A DNA stretch of 64,000 nucleotides from Acidovorax radicis N35 (GCF_000204195.1 NZ_AFBG01000021.1:558001-622000), one strand, 5' to 3'. Counted from the stretch's first letter, positions 19,432 to 28,791 are shown. The notes: generated from the letters alone by a model not told the origin. Translations and numbers: made by a program.

Positions 19432-19449
19432 GTTGCAGGTCTCCGGTTT

Positions 19450-20007
19450 TCAGTTCGATGCGGGTTGTACACCGGCACATCCGCTGTCCTGGGCCAGCCG
19501 GCCGAGTGCGGGCTCCGTCAGCCGGTAGCTGAGCCGTTCGGCCACCTGCTCGGCACCCAGGCTTTCGTAGAACAGGATTCCCCTGGCGTTTGAAGCTTTC
19601 ACAGGCCAGTCGATTCGGAGGCAGCCGTGGTCAAAGGCATATCGGGCGAGCCCGGACATGAGCGCCCGGCCAGCCCCTTGGCTTCTCTCGGCCGAACTCA
19701 CATACAGCTCTTTGAGCTGGCAATGCCGGCGCTGGTCCTCCGCAAATTCGACCAACGAATACACCAGCGAGAACGCCGCCAGGCCCACCACAACGCCGTC
19801 GCCGCGCGAAGCCACCAGCAAACGCTGGGCGGAGCCGGGCGCCAGGAGGTTCTGGCGGAGATGCTCCATCACCACCTGCCGAGCGGGCGTGGCGCCTTCG
19901 TTGTAGAAGGCGTGCAGTTCGCACAGCAGGTCCACCAGCGATGCATGCTGGTGTTCGGCGACGAGGGCGACCTGAAGTGGGTGTTCCGTGGGGCTGACGT
20001 TCTGCAT
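19450..20007 (-). CDS. GNAT family N-acetyltransferase
   Basis: This is an acetyltransferase of 185 residues. The acetyl-CoA loop is in KELYVSSAERSQGAGRALMSGLARYA, with SQGAGRA as the Q/R-x-x-G-x-A core. The preceding strand GLAAFSLVYSLVEFA and the closing ARGILFYESLGAEQVAERLSYRL are typical of the fold. I start at ATG 20007 (MQNVSPTEHPLQ); a longer frame to 20103 has no supporting features. It lies 18 bp upstream of the membrane-protein gene on the same strand. Substrate unknown. Confidence 0.85.
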   Translation of the reverse strand: MQNVSPTEHPLQVALVAEHQHASLVDLLCELHAFYNEGATPARQVVMEHLRQNLLAPGSAQRLLVASRGDGVVVGLAAFSLVYSLVEFAEDQRRHCQLKELYVSSAERSQGAGRALMSGLARYAFDHGCLRIDWPVKASNARGILFYESLGAEQVAERLSYRLTEPALGRLAQDSGCAGVQPASN

Positions 20008-20227
20008 GGGCTTTTGAAGCTTGGAGGTTTCAGCGAGACAACATGCGATTTCTGACAGGGTGCAGTGTGGAGAGCCCCATACCACTGCCAGAAAGTTGTC
20101 CAACGTGGTGACCCTGAGGAGGCCTCTGGGCGCTGCCCACCACCCGCCAAGGTGGTGCAGGCCAAGGCCCTGGGAGAGGCACGTTACCGCACCGCAGGCC
20201 TTGATCTTTAGCCAGGACTTCCGTGGA

Positions 20228-21112
20228 TCATGGCAACTGTTGTGGTGCGTCGTGTGCCCCGTCTGCCTGGACTTTCACGGCAATCACTTCCATGCACACG
20301 CGGTAGCGTTGGCTGATGCCATAGCGCACGGGCCTGAAGCCACATTCGGCCAGCAATGCGTACAGGCGATCACGGTCAAAGTTGTGATAGTGCTCAATCT
20401 CACCCCAGTACGGGTTCGCATTGTTGGCATCCAGTGCTTTCCAGACAAAGGAGCCCAGGTTGGGCATGGAGATCAGCAGCACGCCGCCCGGTTGCAACAG
20501 CCGGTGGGCGGCATGCAGGCCCACCTTGGGAAACGGCATGTGCTCCAGCACATCCGCCATGCTGATCACACTGGCGGGGCGCGGCAGCTCGAACCCCGTG
20601 ACATCCTGGCAATGGGCTGTCACACCCCATCTGCGCAAATCTTCCACCGATTGCGGACGCAGGTCCAGGCCCACGGGATCGAAGCCGTACTCCTGCGCGG
20701 TGAACAGAAGTGATGCATTCCCAAACCCCACGTCCAGCCACGTGCCTCCGGTCTGGTAGGACAGCACCTTCTCGACCATCTGCGCAGACACATAGCGCTG
20801 CCGTTCCAGGTCATAGCCCACCACCTGGGATTCATTGGTGCCACGGAAAACGATATTCAGTGCTGCTTCGGTGTAGTAGCCGCTCCGAAAAACATGCTGG
20901 CACGCCGTGCATTGGCTCCAATGCATGGTGCGAGAGAGTTCTTGGCTGTAGCGAGGGTGGTGGGAACAGTCCGCACTGCGCAGTGGCCGAAAGGCTTTGC
21001 TCTCACACAACGGGCATGCCTGGTACTCGATCAACTCACCGGCCAGGACTGCGGGGGTGTTTGCGGGGGGCCGATAAGTCACCGGCGCAGCGGGGAAAGA
21101 GTATTTGATCAT
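20228..21112 (-). CDS. SAM-dependent methyltransferase with N-terminal zinc-ribbon-like region
   Basis: This is a class I methyltransferase of 294 residues. Residues about 30-75 carry paired cysteines, CPLC and CTAC, resembling the putative zinc-binding N-terminus found in C- and sugar-methyltransferases. SAM-binding motif I is WLDVGFGNASLL (about 125-136), then VGLDLRP, and a DVLEHMP motif. A late NFDRDRLYALLAECGF is typical of methyltransferase group 11/23 proteins that act on small molecules or glycans. There is no biosynthetic neighbour to name the substrate. About 220 bp with no gene separates it from the GNAT gene. Confidence 0.85.
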   Translation of the reverse strand: MIKYSFPAAPVTYRPPANTPAVLAGELIEYQACPLCESKAFRPLRSADCSHHPRYSQELSRTMHWSQCTACQHVFRSGYYTEAALNIVFRGTNESQVVGYDLERQRYVSAQMVEKVLSYQTGGTWLDVGFGNASLLFTAQEYGFDPVGLDLRPQSVEDLRRWGVTAHCQDVTGFELPRPASVISMADVLEHMPFPKVGLHAAHRLLQPGGVLLISMPNLGSFVWKALDANNANPYWGEIEHYHNFDRDRLYALLAECGFRPVRYGISQRYRVCMEVIAVKVQADGAHDAPQQLP

Positions 21113-21448
21113 TGCTTCATTCTAGGAGGCGCGGGACGCCGAGACTTGCGCGCCGCAAGAATGTGATCAGCGCCACAGGGCCGCCTGCTCCACTCAGTGC
21201 GGACCACAAGAAGCATGGCCGGACTAGCGATTGTTTTAGGGATGAGTTTGCTGCGCACGAGCCCCGTGACACTTCAGGCATTCCAGATGCCTGCTAGGAA
21301 CGAAGCGCCGGAAATCCCCGAGCCGCCCTGCGCGCGAAGGCCGAGCGTCAGACACATCACTCCCGCAGGGAAGACACGAAGAATCAATGGCTCTAGCGCT
21401 TGAGCTGGAGGGTGGCTGGAAGACGCCCCTCGATCAACATCCTCGGCC
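21113..21448. other. Intergenic region without a gene
   Basis: These 336 bp between two leftward genes have lower GC than the flanks and no reading frame with a start site and family resemblance. The right-hand end must hold any terminator of the gene at 21449. I found no strong hairpin or repeat and nothing to annotate. Confidence 0.5.
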
Positions 21449-21979
21449 TCAGGTCTTGCGCGTCGCCTTGAGGGACGCCGTTTTGCGCCATGTATTGCCC
21501 TGATCAACGGTCATGGAGCTCTCCCAGGCAAAGGAGTCAGGCGCAATCTCGAAGAAGCGAATTTTCGTGTGTACACGGTGGCCGTTCGGCAGGGTGGCGA
21601 TGGCGTCGAGGAGCATTTCACCGTCCTTGGAGGTCCCATGCCACTCGGTCGGCACGGCCGGTTGAAGCGCTTGAAGGCCAACGATCTCCCAACGCCTGGT
21701 GATCTCAGAATACGTGCGCAGAGTGACGAATGAGGACACAGGCACACCCGTCGGACCCAGCGCCTGGAAGTCGTCCATGATCATCCGACCCTCATTCAGT
21801 GGCTTTGCACTCCACAAAGCCCGGTAGTTGAACGCAGGAGTGCCATCCTCCTTGTATCGGGACGCCTCGACGTTCCAGTCGCCTATGAGGAAGTCGAACT
21901 GCTTTGCTTCGGACGCCGGGCCTTGGAGATAGCGGGCTATTTCGGGAGGTATTTGTTCAGCTGGGGCTTGGTGGGTCAT
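21449..21979 (-). CDS. DUF1579-like conserved protein
   Basis: This is a cytoplasmic-looking protein of 176 residues without signal peptide. The segment FDFLIGDWNVEASRYKEDG (about 29-47) is the hallmark of DUF1579-type lipocalin-like proteins, and RTYSEITRRWEIVGLQ and TKIRFFEIAPDSFAWESSM follow as later strands. Function is unknown for the family; a small-ligand binding barrel is likely by fold. It stands alone, with the AGCGCTT-type repeat copy 2 just upstream. Confidence 0.72.
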   Translation of the reverse strand: MTHQAPAEQIPPEIARYLQGPASEAKQFDFLIGDWNVEASRYKEDGTPAFNYRALWSAKPLNEGRMIMDDFQALGPTGVPVSSFVTLRTYSEITRRWEIVGLQALQPAVPTEWHGTSKDGEMLLDAIATLPNGHRVHTKIRFFEIAPDSFAWESSMTVDQGNTWRKTASLKATRKT

Positions 21980-22017
21980 GTGAGAAGGCGGGCGGTACGA
22001 TGAAAGCGCAACGCCAA

Positions 22018-22085
22018 CAATTGCTATAAAAATAAGAGCTTATGGCGCATAGTAGACAAGCGCCAGAGGCCAAAAAAGCTTCAAA
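22018..22085. repeat. AGCGCTT-type dispersed repeat, copy 2
   Basis: This is a diverged copy: TTGCTATAAAAATA at 22021 onwards, then TGGCGC...AGCGCCA as the second stem, then GGCCAAAAAAGC. It lies between the DUF1579-like gene and the FAD oxidase gene, upstream of the former. Confidence 0.65.
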
Positions 22086-22162
22086 TCCACGCTGTATCAA
22101 TGGGCTGTGACTGCGAAGAAGCTTGCAGGCACATGAGCAAACAGCGCGCCGCAGCACCTCGC

Positions 22163-23587
22163 TCACAGCGCAAAAATTTTCCCCGGATTCAGGATGTTCT
22201 TCGGGTCCAGCGCCCGCTTGATGGCGCGCATCATGTCCACCGCGCCAGCCCCGGTTTCATCGAGCAGGAAGCCCATCTTGTGCAAGCCCACGCCGTGCTC
22301 GCCCGTGCAGGTGCCGCCCATGCTCAGCGCGCGGGCCACCAGCTTGTGGTTCAGGTCTTCCGCGGTCACGCGTTCTTCCGGGATGTTGGGGTCGAGCAGG
22401 TAGCCAAAGTGGAAGTTGCCGTCGCCCACATGGCCCACCAGGAAGTAAGGGATGCCGCTGTCCTCGGCTTCTTGTACCGAGTCGAGCAGGCAGTCGGCCA
22501 GGCGGCTGATGGGCACGCAGGTGTCGGTGCTGATGGCGCGGCAGCCGGGGCGGCTTTGCACGGCGGCAAAGTAGGCGTTGTGCCGCGCGGTCCACAGACG
22601 GGTGCGCTCTTCGGGCGTGCTGGCCCATTCGAAGGCATTGCCGCCAAACTCGGTGGCGATGTCTTGCACGGTCTCTGCCTGTTCCTTCACGCTCGATGGC
22701 GAGCCGTGGAATTCCATGAGCAGCATGGGTTCCTCGCGCAGGGTGAGCTTGCTGTGCGCGTTGACCATGCGCACCGTGTGGTGGTCGATGAGCTCCACGC
22801 GGGCGATGGGTACACCCAGCTGGATGGTCTGGATCACGGTGTGCACCGCGGCCTCGATGCTCGGGAACGAGCAGATCGCGGCGCTCACGGCCTCGGGCAG
22901 GGGGTACAGGCGCACGGTGATCTCGGTCATGATGCCCAGCGTGCCTTCGCTGCCCACCATCAGGCGGGTGAGGTCGTAGCCCGCGCTGCTCTTTTTGGCG
23001 CGGGTGCCGGTGTGGATGACTTCGCCGCTGGCGGTGACCACTTGCAGCGCCAGCACGTTCTCGCGCATGGTGCCGTAGCGCACGGCGTTGGTGCCGCTGG
23101 CGCGCGTGGCGCTCATGCCGCCAATGCTGGCGTCGGCGCCGGGGTCGATGGGAAAGAACAGGCCGGTGTCCTTGATGGCATCGTTCAATGCCTTGCGCGT
23201 GATGCCGGGCTGCACGGTCACGGTGAGGTCTTCGGCATTGATGCTCAACACCTGGTTCATGCGGCTCACGTCAATGCTGATGCCGCCCTGCACGGCCAGC
23301 AGGTGGCCCTCGAGCGACGAACCCGCGCCGTAGGGAATCACAGGCACCTCGTACTGGCTGGCCAGCTTCACGGCGTCGGCCACGTCCTGGGTGCTCTCGG
23401 CAAACACCACTGCCGAGGGAGGTGGCGCTTGGAAAGAGCCCTCGTCCCGGCCATGCTGCTCGCGCACGGCCTGGGCCAGCGAACACCGCGCACCAAAGCG
23501 GGTCTGCAGCGCTTCGATGAGGGCCTGGGGCACTTCGCGCAGGTTGATTTCAGGCAGGAGGTGGGCTGTGGTGGTGGGGGCGTTCAT
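22163..23587 (-). CDS. FAD-binding oxidase of the D-lactate dehydrogenase (cytochrome)/GlcD family
   Basis: This flavoenzyme of 474 residues oxidises 2-hydroxy acids such as D-lactate or glycolate and passes electrons to the respiratory chain. The N-terminal FAD_binding_4 domain (about 55-235) has PVIPYGAGSSLEGH and GGMSATRASGTNAVRYGTM. The C-terminal FAD-oxidase domain has VGHVGDGNFHFG and ends with TGEHGVGLHKMGF, motifs shared by Dld, GlcD and D2HGDH. No glcE or glcF follows, so a D-lactate or 2-hydroxyglutarate role is likelier than glycolate oxidase. It is monocistronic. Confidence 0.88.
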   Translation of the reverse strand: MNAPTTTAHLLPEINLREVPQALIEALQTRFGARCSLAQAVREQHGRDEGSFQAPPPSAVVFAESTQDVADAVKLASQYEVPVIPYGAGSSLEGHLLAVQGGISIDVSRMNQVLSINAEDLTVTVQPGITRKALNDAIKDTGLFFPIDPGADASIGGMSATRASGTNAVRYGTMRENVLALQVVTASGEVIHTGTRAKKSSAGYDLTRLMVGSEGTLGIMTEITVRLYPLPEAVSAAICSFPSIEAAVHTVIQTIQLGVPIARVELIDHHTVRMVNAHSKLTLREEPMLLMEFHGSPSSVKEQAETVQDIATEFGGNAFEWASTPEERTRLWTARHNAYFAAVQSRPGCRAISTDTCVPISRLADCLLDSVQEAEDSGIPYFLVGHVGDGNFHFGYLLDPNIPEERVTAEDLNHKLVARALSMGGTCTGEHGVGLHKMGFLLDETGAGAVDMMRAIKRALDPKNILNPGKIFAL

Positions 23588-23754
23588 GGGTTGTCTCCAG
23601 GGTGGTCAAAAAGAATACCACCGGCCTTTGCGTGGCGCCATGGGCGTGGTCAGGCAGGTGCAAGCTAGGCCGTACCCCGCGGGTGCGCAAGGCGTGCTGG
23701 CATTGGGCGCCGTGGTTCGGGTATTCACGGGCTTGTTCGCGGATGTTTGCTTAA

Positions 23755-23776
23755 ATACATTACGTTTGAAATGTAT
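23755..23776. promoter_or_regulatory. Probable TetR operator and promoter region
   Basis: The perfect 7-bp inverted repeat ATACATT (23755-23761) and AATGTAT (23770-23776) with an 8-bp spacer ends 14 bp before the TetR start codon. It is AT-rich in an otherwise GC-rich spacer, as expected for an autoregulatory operator overlapping the promoter. Confidence 0.65.
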
Positions 23777-23790
23777 ATTGTGACGATGCC

Positions 23791-24474
23791 ATGAACCACC
23801 GTGTTTCCCCCAAGGCCGGGGTGCGCCGCACGCATGCCGAGCGCAGCGCTGCCACCCGCCAGCACCTGATCGCCACGGCCATCGATGTGATCCAGAACCG
23901 CAGCCTGGAGGAGATGTCCATCCATGAGCTGGCCAAGTCCGCAGGCATGACGTCAGGAGCGGTGCAGCACCACTTCACGTCCAAGGCGGTGCTGATGATG
24001 AATGTGCTCAGCGAGCTGATCGAGTCCAGCGTGTTGTCGGGCGCGCTCTGGCCCGACAGCGCACTCGCGTCCCGCGAGAGGGCCACCCGTTTCGTGCAGG
24101 CCGTCTGGGGCCTGGTCTATGCGCAGCCGCGCTTCATCGTGGCGTGGAACATCTATCTGGGCTGCCGCAACCAGCCGGAGGTGCTGGGCCACATTGCCGA
24201 GTTGCGCCAGAGCGTGCAGGCGCGCATGCGCGACGGGTTCTTCACGGCCTTTCCCGAACTGGCCACCGATGCCAATCGCGATGGCCTGCTGGGCCTGGTG
24301 CTGTCGTCGCTGCGCGGGCTGGGGATGTTGCAGCTTTTTGCACCTGCGCAGCAGAGCACGCCGGACGCTGCACAACAGGCCCAGCTGGCCTGCCTGGCCG
24401 ACCTGATCGCCACCCGCTGCGAAGCTGCAGCCTCCAGCGCCGCATCCGCCAAGGCGCAAGCGCGCCGCCGCTAG
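23791..24474 (+). CDS. TetR/AcrR-family regulator
   Basis: This is a repressor-type regulator of 227 residues. The N-terminal HTH covers about residues 20-65: TRQHLIATAIDVIQNRSLEEMS then IHELAKSAGMTSGAVQHHF with TSKAVLM after it. The ligand-binding domain is helical with no recognisable specificity. The C-terminus is an Ala/Arg-rich tail. It heads an operon with a Bug-type binding protein (80 bp downstream) and a carboxylesterase. Ligand and inducer may be the carboxylate or ester handled by those genes. Confidence 0.9.
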   Translation: MNHRVSPKAGVRRTHAERSAATRQHLIATAIDVIQNRSLEEMSIHELAKSAGMTSGAVQHHFTSKAVLMMNVLSELIESSVLSGALWPDSALASRERATRFVQAVWGLVYAQPRFIVAWNIYLGCRNQPEVLGHIAELRQSVQARMRDGFFTAFPELATDANRDGLLGLVLSSLRGLGMLQLFAPAQQSTPDAAQQAQLACLADLIATRCEAAASSAASAKAQARRR

Positions 24475-24554
24475 GCCCTGGCTCCCGCCGCATCGGCGCG
24501 CCCCTGCGCAACGCCGTCCCATTGCCACCAAAAAACCCCAGGAGACAAAACACC

Positions 24555-25547
24555 ATGGCCTTTTCCTTCCCCCGCGCACCGCACATCCCGCTGCTGGCCG
24601 CCCTCGTGCTGTTGGCAGGCGCCGCACTGGCCCAGCCGGGCGCCTACCCTGCCAAGCCGATCCAGCTCATCGCGCAGCAGCCGCCTGGCAGTGGCTCGGA
24701 CGCCATGACCCGCGTGTGGGCCGACTGCGCCGCACGTGAATTGGGCCAGGCGGTGGTGGTGCAAAACAAGCCGGGGGCCAACGGCGTCCTGGCCATCAAC
24801 TATCTCAAGGGCCAGCCCGCCGATGGCTACAACCTGCTGAGCATCGGCATGTCGCAGATGACGATCACGCCGTATGTGTACAAGCAGCCGCCGTACGACC
24901 CGCTGCGCGACTTCGATGGGGTGGCCGTGCTGGGCACGTCGCCGTTGGTGCTGGCCGTGCCTGCGGGGCAGGGCATCGCCAGCCTGGCCGATCTGCAAAA
25001 ACTCGCGCGCGCCACGCCGGGTGGCGTCAACTTTGGGTCGCCGGGCAAGGGCAGCCCTGCGCACCTGCTGACTTCAGCGCTCATCGAGCGCCTGGGCGTG
25101 GCTGGCACCCATGTGCCCTTTGTGGGCGAAGGCGCGGGCCTCACGGCGCTGATGGGGCAGCAGATCCATGCGATGACCCTGGTCATTGGCACGGCCGCAG
25201 CCCAGGTCAAGGCGGGCAAGCTGGTGCCGCTGGCGCTGTTTGGCGCGCAGCGCTCGCCGCTGCTGCCGGATGTGCCCACCATTGCCGAGGCGTTGCCCTC
25301 TGCTGCCGACCTGGCGCGGCCCGCGTGGATTGCGGTGGTGGCCAAGGCCGGCACGCCACCCGAGCTGCTGACCAGGCTCAACGCCGTCACGGAGAAGTGC
25401 CGGGGCGATGCGCAGTACAAATCGCGGCTGGAGGCCATGAACGTCACGCTTACCGCCTCTGCGCCGGGCGACGTGCGCACCTGGGCCTCGCGCGATGCGG
25501 CGGTGTGGCGCCCCCTGATCGACAAGCTGGGCCTGGCCACGGAATGA
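24555..25547 (+). CDS. Tripartite tricarboxylate transporter (Bug family) binding protein
   Basis: This is a periplasmic solute-binding protein of 330 residues. Residues 1-26 are a signal peptide ending AGAALAQ. Bug-family landmarks are YPAKPIQLI at the mature start, a P-G-S-G-S-D loop in QQPPGSGSDAMTR, VVQNKPGANGVLAINYL and VPTIAEALP. The ribosome site GGAG lies 10 bp before the start. There is no TctA/TctB membrane pair nearby; orphan Bug proteins are very common in this group of bacteria. The stop overlaps the esterase start (ATGA), suggesting uptake of a compound linked to that hydrolase. Confidence 0.92.
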   Translation: MAFSFPRAPHIPLLAALVLLAGAALAQPGAYPAKPIQLIAQQPPGSGSDAMTRVWADCAARELGQAVVVQNKPGANGVLAINYLKGQPADGYNLLSIGMSQMTITPYVYKQPPYDPLRDFDGVAVLGTSPLVLAVPAGQGIASLADLQKLARATPGGVNFGSPGKGSPAHLLTSALIERLGVAGTHVPFVGEGAGLTALMGQQIHAMTLVIGTAAAQVKAGKLVPLALFGAQRSPLLPDVPTIAEALPSAADLARPAWIAVVAKAGTPPELLTRLNAVTEKCRGDAQYKSRLEAMNVTLTASAPGDVRTWASRDAAVWRPLIDKLGLATE

Positions 25548-27052
25548 ACGGGTCCGCAGAGGCCCCGCTCGCCACGCTGCCCCACGGCGGGCGCCTGCGT
25601 GGTGTGTGGGATGCGGGTGCGCGTGTGTTTCGGGGTGTGCCCTATGCGCTGGCCCCGGCCGGGCCCCTGCGTTTTGCGGCGCCGGTGCCCGTGCTGCCGT
25701 GGTCTGGGGTGCGCGATGCTTGCACGTTTGCCCCGGTGGCCCCCCAACTGGCCCGCACCGCAAGGGCCGATGCGCCCATGTTGGGTGGCGAGGACTGTCT
25801 GGCCGTCAACGTGTGGGCGCCGCCTTCGAAGTCGGGTGCGGGCCTGCCGGTGTTGGTGTGGGTGCACGGCGGCGGCTTCTTTCGCGGGTCGGCGAGCGAG
25901 CCGCTGTACGATGGCGCTTCGTTCGCCCGGCAAGGGTTGGTTTTTGTGTCGCTGCAGTACCGGCTGGGCATGGATGGGTTCATGCACTTCGAGGGCGAGG
26001 ACGACGGTGCCCCCGCCAACCGGGGTTTGCTGGACCAGATCGCTGCGCTGCAATGGGTGCAGGACCATATCCACGCTTGGGGTGGCGACCCGGCGCAGGT
26101 CACGGTATTCGGCCAGTCGGCGGGCGCGGGTGCGCTGGCGTGCCTGCTGGGCATGCCAGCTTCGCGCGGCTTGTTCCAGAGGGTCATCCTGCAAAGCCCG
26201 AGCGTGGCCTGCCAAACGCTGGACGAAGCCGCCACCATACGCCGCGCAGTGGCTTCATTGGTGGGCGTGGCGTCGAGCCGCACCGCAATGGCCTCGGCCC
26301 CCATCGGCTCGGTGCTTCATGCCGTCCACAGGCTGGCAGCCGATCCTTCGCTGCGGGTTCGGCATGGCATCGGGGGCCGCAACTTCTTTCCGCTCCGCCC
26401 TGTGGTGGATGGGCAAGTGCTGGCTGCGCCGCCGCTGCAGGCGATACGCCAGCAATGGATGGCCCAACCACCGGACCTGCAGGTGCTGGTGGGCAGCAAT
26501 GTGGACGAGATGCGCCTGTACCACGTGCCCGGCGGTGCCATCGACCGCGTGACCGAGGCCCAGGCGCTGGCTTTTGCGCAGGATGCTGGCTTGTCCACGG
26601 AGGCGGTTCGCGCCTGTCGGGCGCTGCTGCCGCCGGCCCAGCAGACACCGGGCGAGCTGCTGTCGGCCTTGCAGTCTGATTTCTACTACCGCGTGCCCGC
26701 ACAGCGCATCGCGGCGCTGGCCAGCGAATGGGCCCAAAGCGCCCACCGCTATGAGTTTGGCTGGGCGTCTCCCCAGTGGCAGGGGCGATTGGGCGCGGCG
26801 CATGCGGTCGAGTTGCCGTTTGTGTTTGGCAACCTCCACACCACGCAGGGGCAAGAGTTCACAGGGGTCGCACCGCCTGCCAATTTGGCGCAGGCCATGC
26901 ACCAAAGCTGGGCGAGTTTTGCACGCCAGGGCGACCCCGGTTGGGCGCGGTATGGCGGCGACACACCCTGGGTGCAACATTTCAACACCGCATCGCGCTG
27001 CGAAATCCATAGCGAACCTGTGAGATTCAAGCTGTGGCAGGGCATCCTTTGA
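25544..27052 (+). CDS. Carboxylesterase/lipase, type B
   Basis: This alpha/beta-hydrolase of 502 residues belongs to the carboxylesterase type B family. The oxyanion hole is VWVHGGGFFRGS (about 106-117) and the nucleophile Ser192 is in VFGQSAGAGA. The acid is probably in the NVDEMRLY region and the histidine in AAHAVELPFVFGN. The start overlaps the Bug-protein stop. No signal peptide is visible, so it should act in the cytoplasm on an ester that has been imported. Substrate unknown. It is the last gene of the TetR-headed operon. Confidence 0.9.
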   Translation: MNGSAEAPLATLPHGGRLRGVWDAGARVFRGVPYALAPAGPLRFAAPVPVLPWSGVRDACTFAPVAPQLARTARADAPMLGGEDCLAVNVWAPPSKSGAGLPVLVWVHGGGFFRGSASEPLYDGASFARQGLVFVSLQYRLGMDGFMHFEGEDDGAPANRGLLDQIAALQWVQDHIHAWGGDPAQVTVFGQSAGAGALACLLGMPASRGLFQRVILQSPSVACQTLDEAATIRRAVASLVGVASSRTAMASAPIGSVLHAVHRLAADPSLRVRHGIGGRNFFPLRPVVDGQVLAAPPLQAIRQQWMAQPPDLQVLVGSNVDEMRLYHVPGGAIDRVTEAQALAFAQDAGLSTEAVRACRALLPPAQQTPGELLSALQSDFYYRVPAQRIAALASEWAQSAHRYEFGWASPQWQGRLGAAHAVELPFVFGNLHTTQGQEFTGVAPPANLAQAMHQSWASFARQGDPGWARYGGDTPWVQHFNTASRCEIHSEPVRFKLWQGIL

Positions 27053-27123
27053 CCAGGGAGACTGAAGTCCGCTGATCCTGACGGAGGCCGCTACAGGGTG
27101 GTGCGCCACACTGGTGCATCCAT

Positions 27124-27133
27124 CTTGTATACC
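27124..27133. promoter_or_regulatory. Possible FadR-type GntR operator
   Basis: TTGTATACCA is a near-palindrome of the TGGTATACCA kind recognised by FCD-domain GntR proteins. It lies about 35 bp upstream of the GntR start codon and would allow autoregulation of the transporter operon. It is a short motif, so this is tentative. Confidence 0.45.
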
Positions 27134-27166
27134 AGTTGGCACGGAACCTGCAATCGATGGACGGCA

Positions 27167-27973
27167 ATGACCACCGCCACCGAGATCAGCAACCGCATCA
27201 TCGAAGCCGTGATGGCGCAAAAGCTCGCGCCCGGCTCCCGCCTGGGCGAGCAGCAACTGGCGATGCTGTTCGACTGCAGCCGCACCATCGTGCGCGAGGC
27301 GCTCACGCGGCTGTCCACGCGTGGCATCGTCACCGTGAGCGCGCGTCGTGGCTGGTATGTGATCGAGCCTTCTGAAGACGAGGCCCGTGAGGCCTTCGAG
27401 GCCCGCCGCGTGATCGAGCTCGGGCTGCTGCACCAGCTCAAGACGGTGGACAAAGGCGCCGTGCGCCAGCTCAAAGCCCACCTGCAGCGCGAGAAGGCGG
27501 CGCTCGCAGGCAGCGACGTGGGCGTGCGCAGCTTCCTGCTCGGCGACTTCCATGTGTGCCTGGCCGAATGCTTGGGCAATTCGCTGCTGGCGGACACGCT
27601 GCGCGACTTCACGGCGCGCACCACGCTGATCGCCATGCTCTATCAGTCGTCGCACGACGCAGCGCAGTCTTGCGCCGACCACGTGCGCATCGTCGAGGCG
27701 CTGGAGGCGGGCGACATCGCCCATGCCGAGGCGCTCATGTCCGAGCACATCGGCTCGGTGCAATCCGCGCTGCGCCTGCAGGCCAGCACCGACCCGCTGG
27801 CCGGGCTGCGCGATGCGCTGGCCCCGGTGCGCAAGAGCACCGCCGCAGCGGACACCACCGCGCAGCCCCGGCAACGCAAGCCCCGCGCTGCGTCCAAGAG
27901 TTCTACCCCGAAAGCGTCCGACCAGGACGCAGCACCCGCCGACGCATCCACCTACCTAGGAGCCCTGCTATGA
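27167..27973 (+). CDS. GntR-family regulator (FadR/FCD subgroup)
   Basis: This is a regulator of 268 residues. The winged helix is at about 5-70 (GEQQLAMLFDCSRTIVREALTRL, then RGIVTVSARRGWYV), followed by an FCD ligand-binding domain (about 85-220) that usually binds a carboxylate or amino acid. The C-terminal 40 residues are a Lys/Ala/Ser-rich low-complexity tail. I use ATG 27167; a GTG at 27098 would add 23 residues with no HTH character. The stop overlaps the start of the downstream binding-protein gene, so regulator and transporter are translationally linked. Confidence 0.9.
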   Translation: MTTATEISNRIIEAVMAQKLAPGSRLGEQQLAMLFDCSRTIVREALTRLSTRGIVTVSARRGWYVIEPSEDEAREAFEARRVIELGLLHQLKTVDKGAVRQLKAHLQREKAALAGSDVGVRSFLLGDFHVCLAECLGNSLLADTLRDFTARTTLIAMLYQSSHDAAQSCADHVRIVEALEAGDIAHAEALMSEHIGSVQSALRLQASTDPLAGLRDALAPVRKSTAAADTTAQPRQRKPRAASKSSTPKASDQDAAPADASTYLGALL

Positions 27974-28791
27974 CCGCCCCCCGTGCCTTTGTTTCCTCGA
28001 CCCGCCGCCTGACACTGGGCGTGCTCGCCGCCACGGGCCTGTCGGCCGCGCTGATGGCCCCTGCCGCCCACGCGCAGAACGCGCTGGACAACATCCTCAA
28101 GGCCAAGGAAATCAAGATCGCCATCCCCACCGACTATCCGCCCTACGGCTTTGTCGGCACCGACCTCAAGCCCCAGGGCCTGGATGTCGAGATGGCCAAC
28201 TACATCGCCACCAAGCTGGGCGTGAAAGTCGAGCTGATCCCCGTGACCAGCGCCAACCGCATCCCCTACCTGCAGACGCAGAAGGCCGACCTCGTGATCT
28301 CCACGCTGGGCAAGAACCCCGAGCGCGAGAAGGTCATCGACTTCACTGCGGCCTACGCGCCGTTCTTCCAGGCCGTGTTTGCCAGCAAGAGCCTGAACAT
28401 CAAGAGTTTTGCCGACCTCACGGGCAAGTCGGTGGCCGTGACACGCGGCGCCATGGAGGACCAGGAACTGGCCAAGGTCGCGCCCGCGGGCGTGGACGTG
28501 AAGCGTTTTGAAGACCACGCGGCCAGCATCTCGGCCTTCGTGTCGGGCCAGACGCAGGCCATTGCCACCAGTGCCTCCACGGCCGGCACCATCATGGTCA
28601 AGAACCCCAACCTGCAGACTGAATACAAGCTGCTGCTCAAGGACAGCCCCAACTTCATTGGCGTGGCCAAGGGCGAGGACAAGCTGCGCCTCAAGGTGAA
28701 CGAAATCATTGCCGAAGCCCGCAAGGCCGGCGACATCGACAAGATGTCCAGCAAGTGGCTCGGCCGCCCGGCAGGCGATCTGCCCCTGTGA
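27970..28791 (+). CDS. Polar amino-acid ABC transporter, substrate-binding protein
   Basis: This is a periplasmic binding protein (SBP family 3) of 273 residues. The signal peptide is about 1-36, ending APAAHAQ. Family features include KEIKIAIPTDYPPYGFVG, LDVEMANYIATKLG and LISTLGKNPEREKVIDF-type blocks. A ligand in the lysine/glutamate/opine range is typical, but specificity is not readable. It is coupled to the GntR gene upstream by ATGA and followed by two permeases and an ATPase, which complete the transporter. Confidence 0.92.
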   Translation: MTAPRAFVSSTRRLTLGVLAATGLSAALMAPAAHAQNALDNILKAKEIKIAIPTDYPPYGFVGTDLKPQGLDVEMANYIATKLGVKVELIPVTSANRIPYLQTQKADLVISTLGKNPEREKVIDFTAAYAPFFQAVFASKSLNIKSFADLTGKSVAVTRGAMEDQELAKVAPAGVDVKRFEDHAASISAFVSGQTQAIATSASTAGTIMVKNPNLQTEYKLLLKDSPNFIGVAKGEDKLRLKVNEIIAEARKAGDIDKMSSKWLGRPAGDLPL

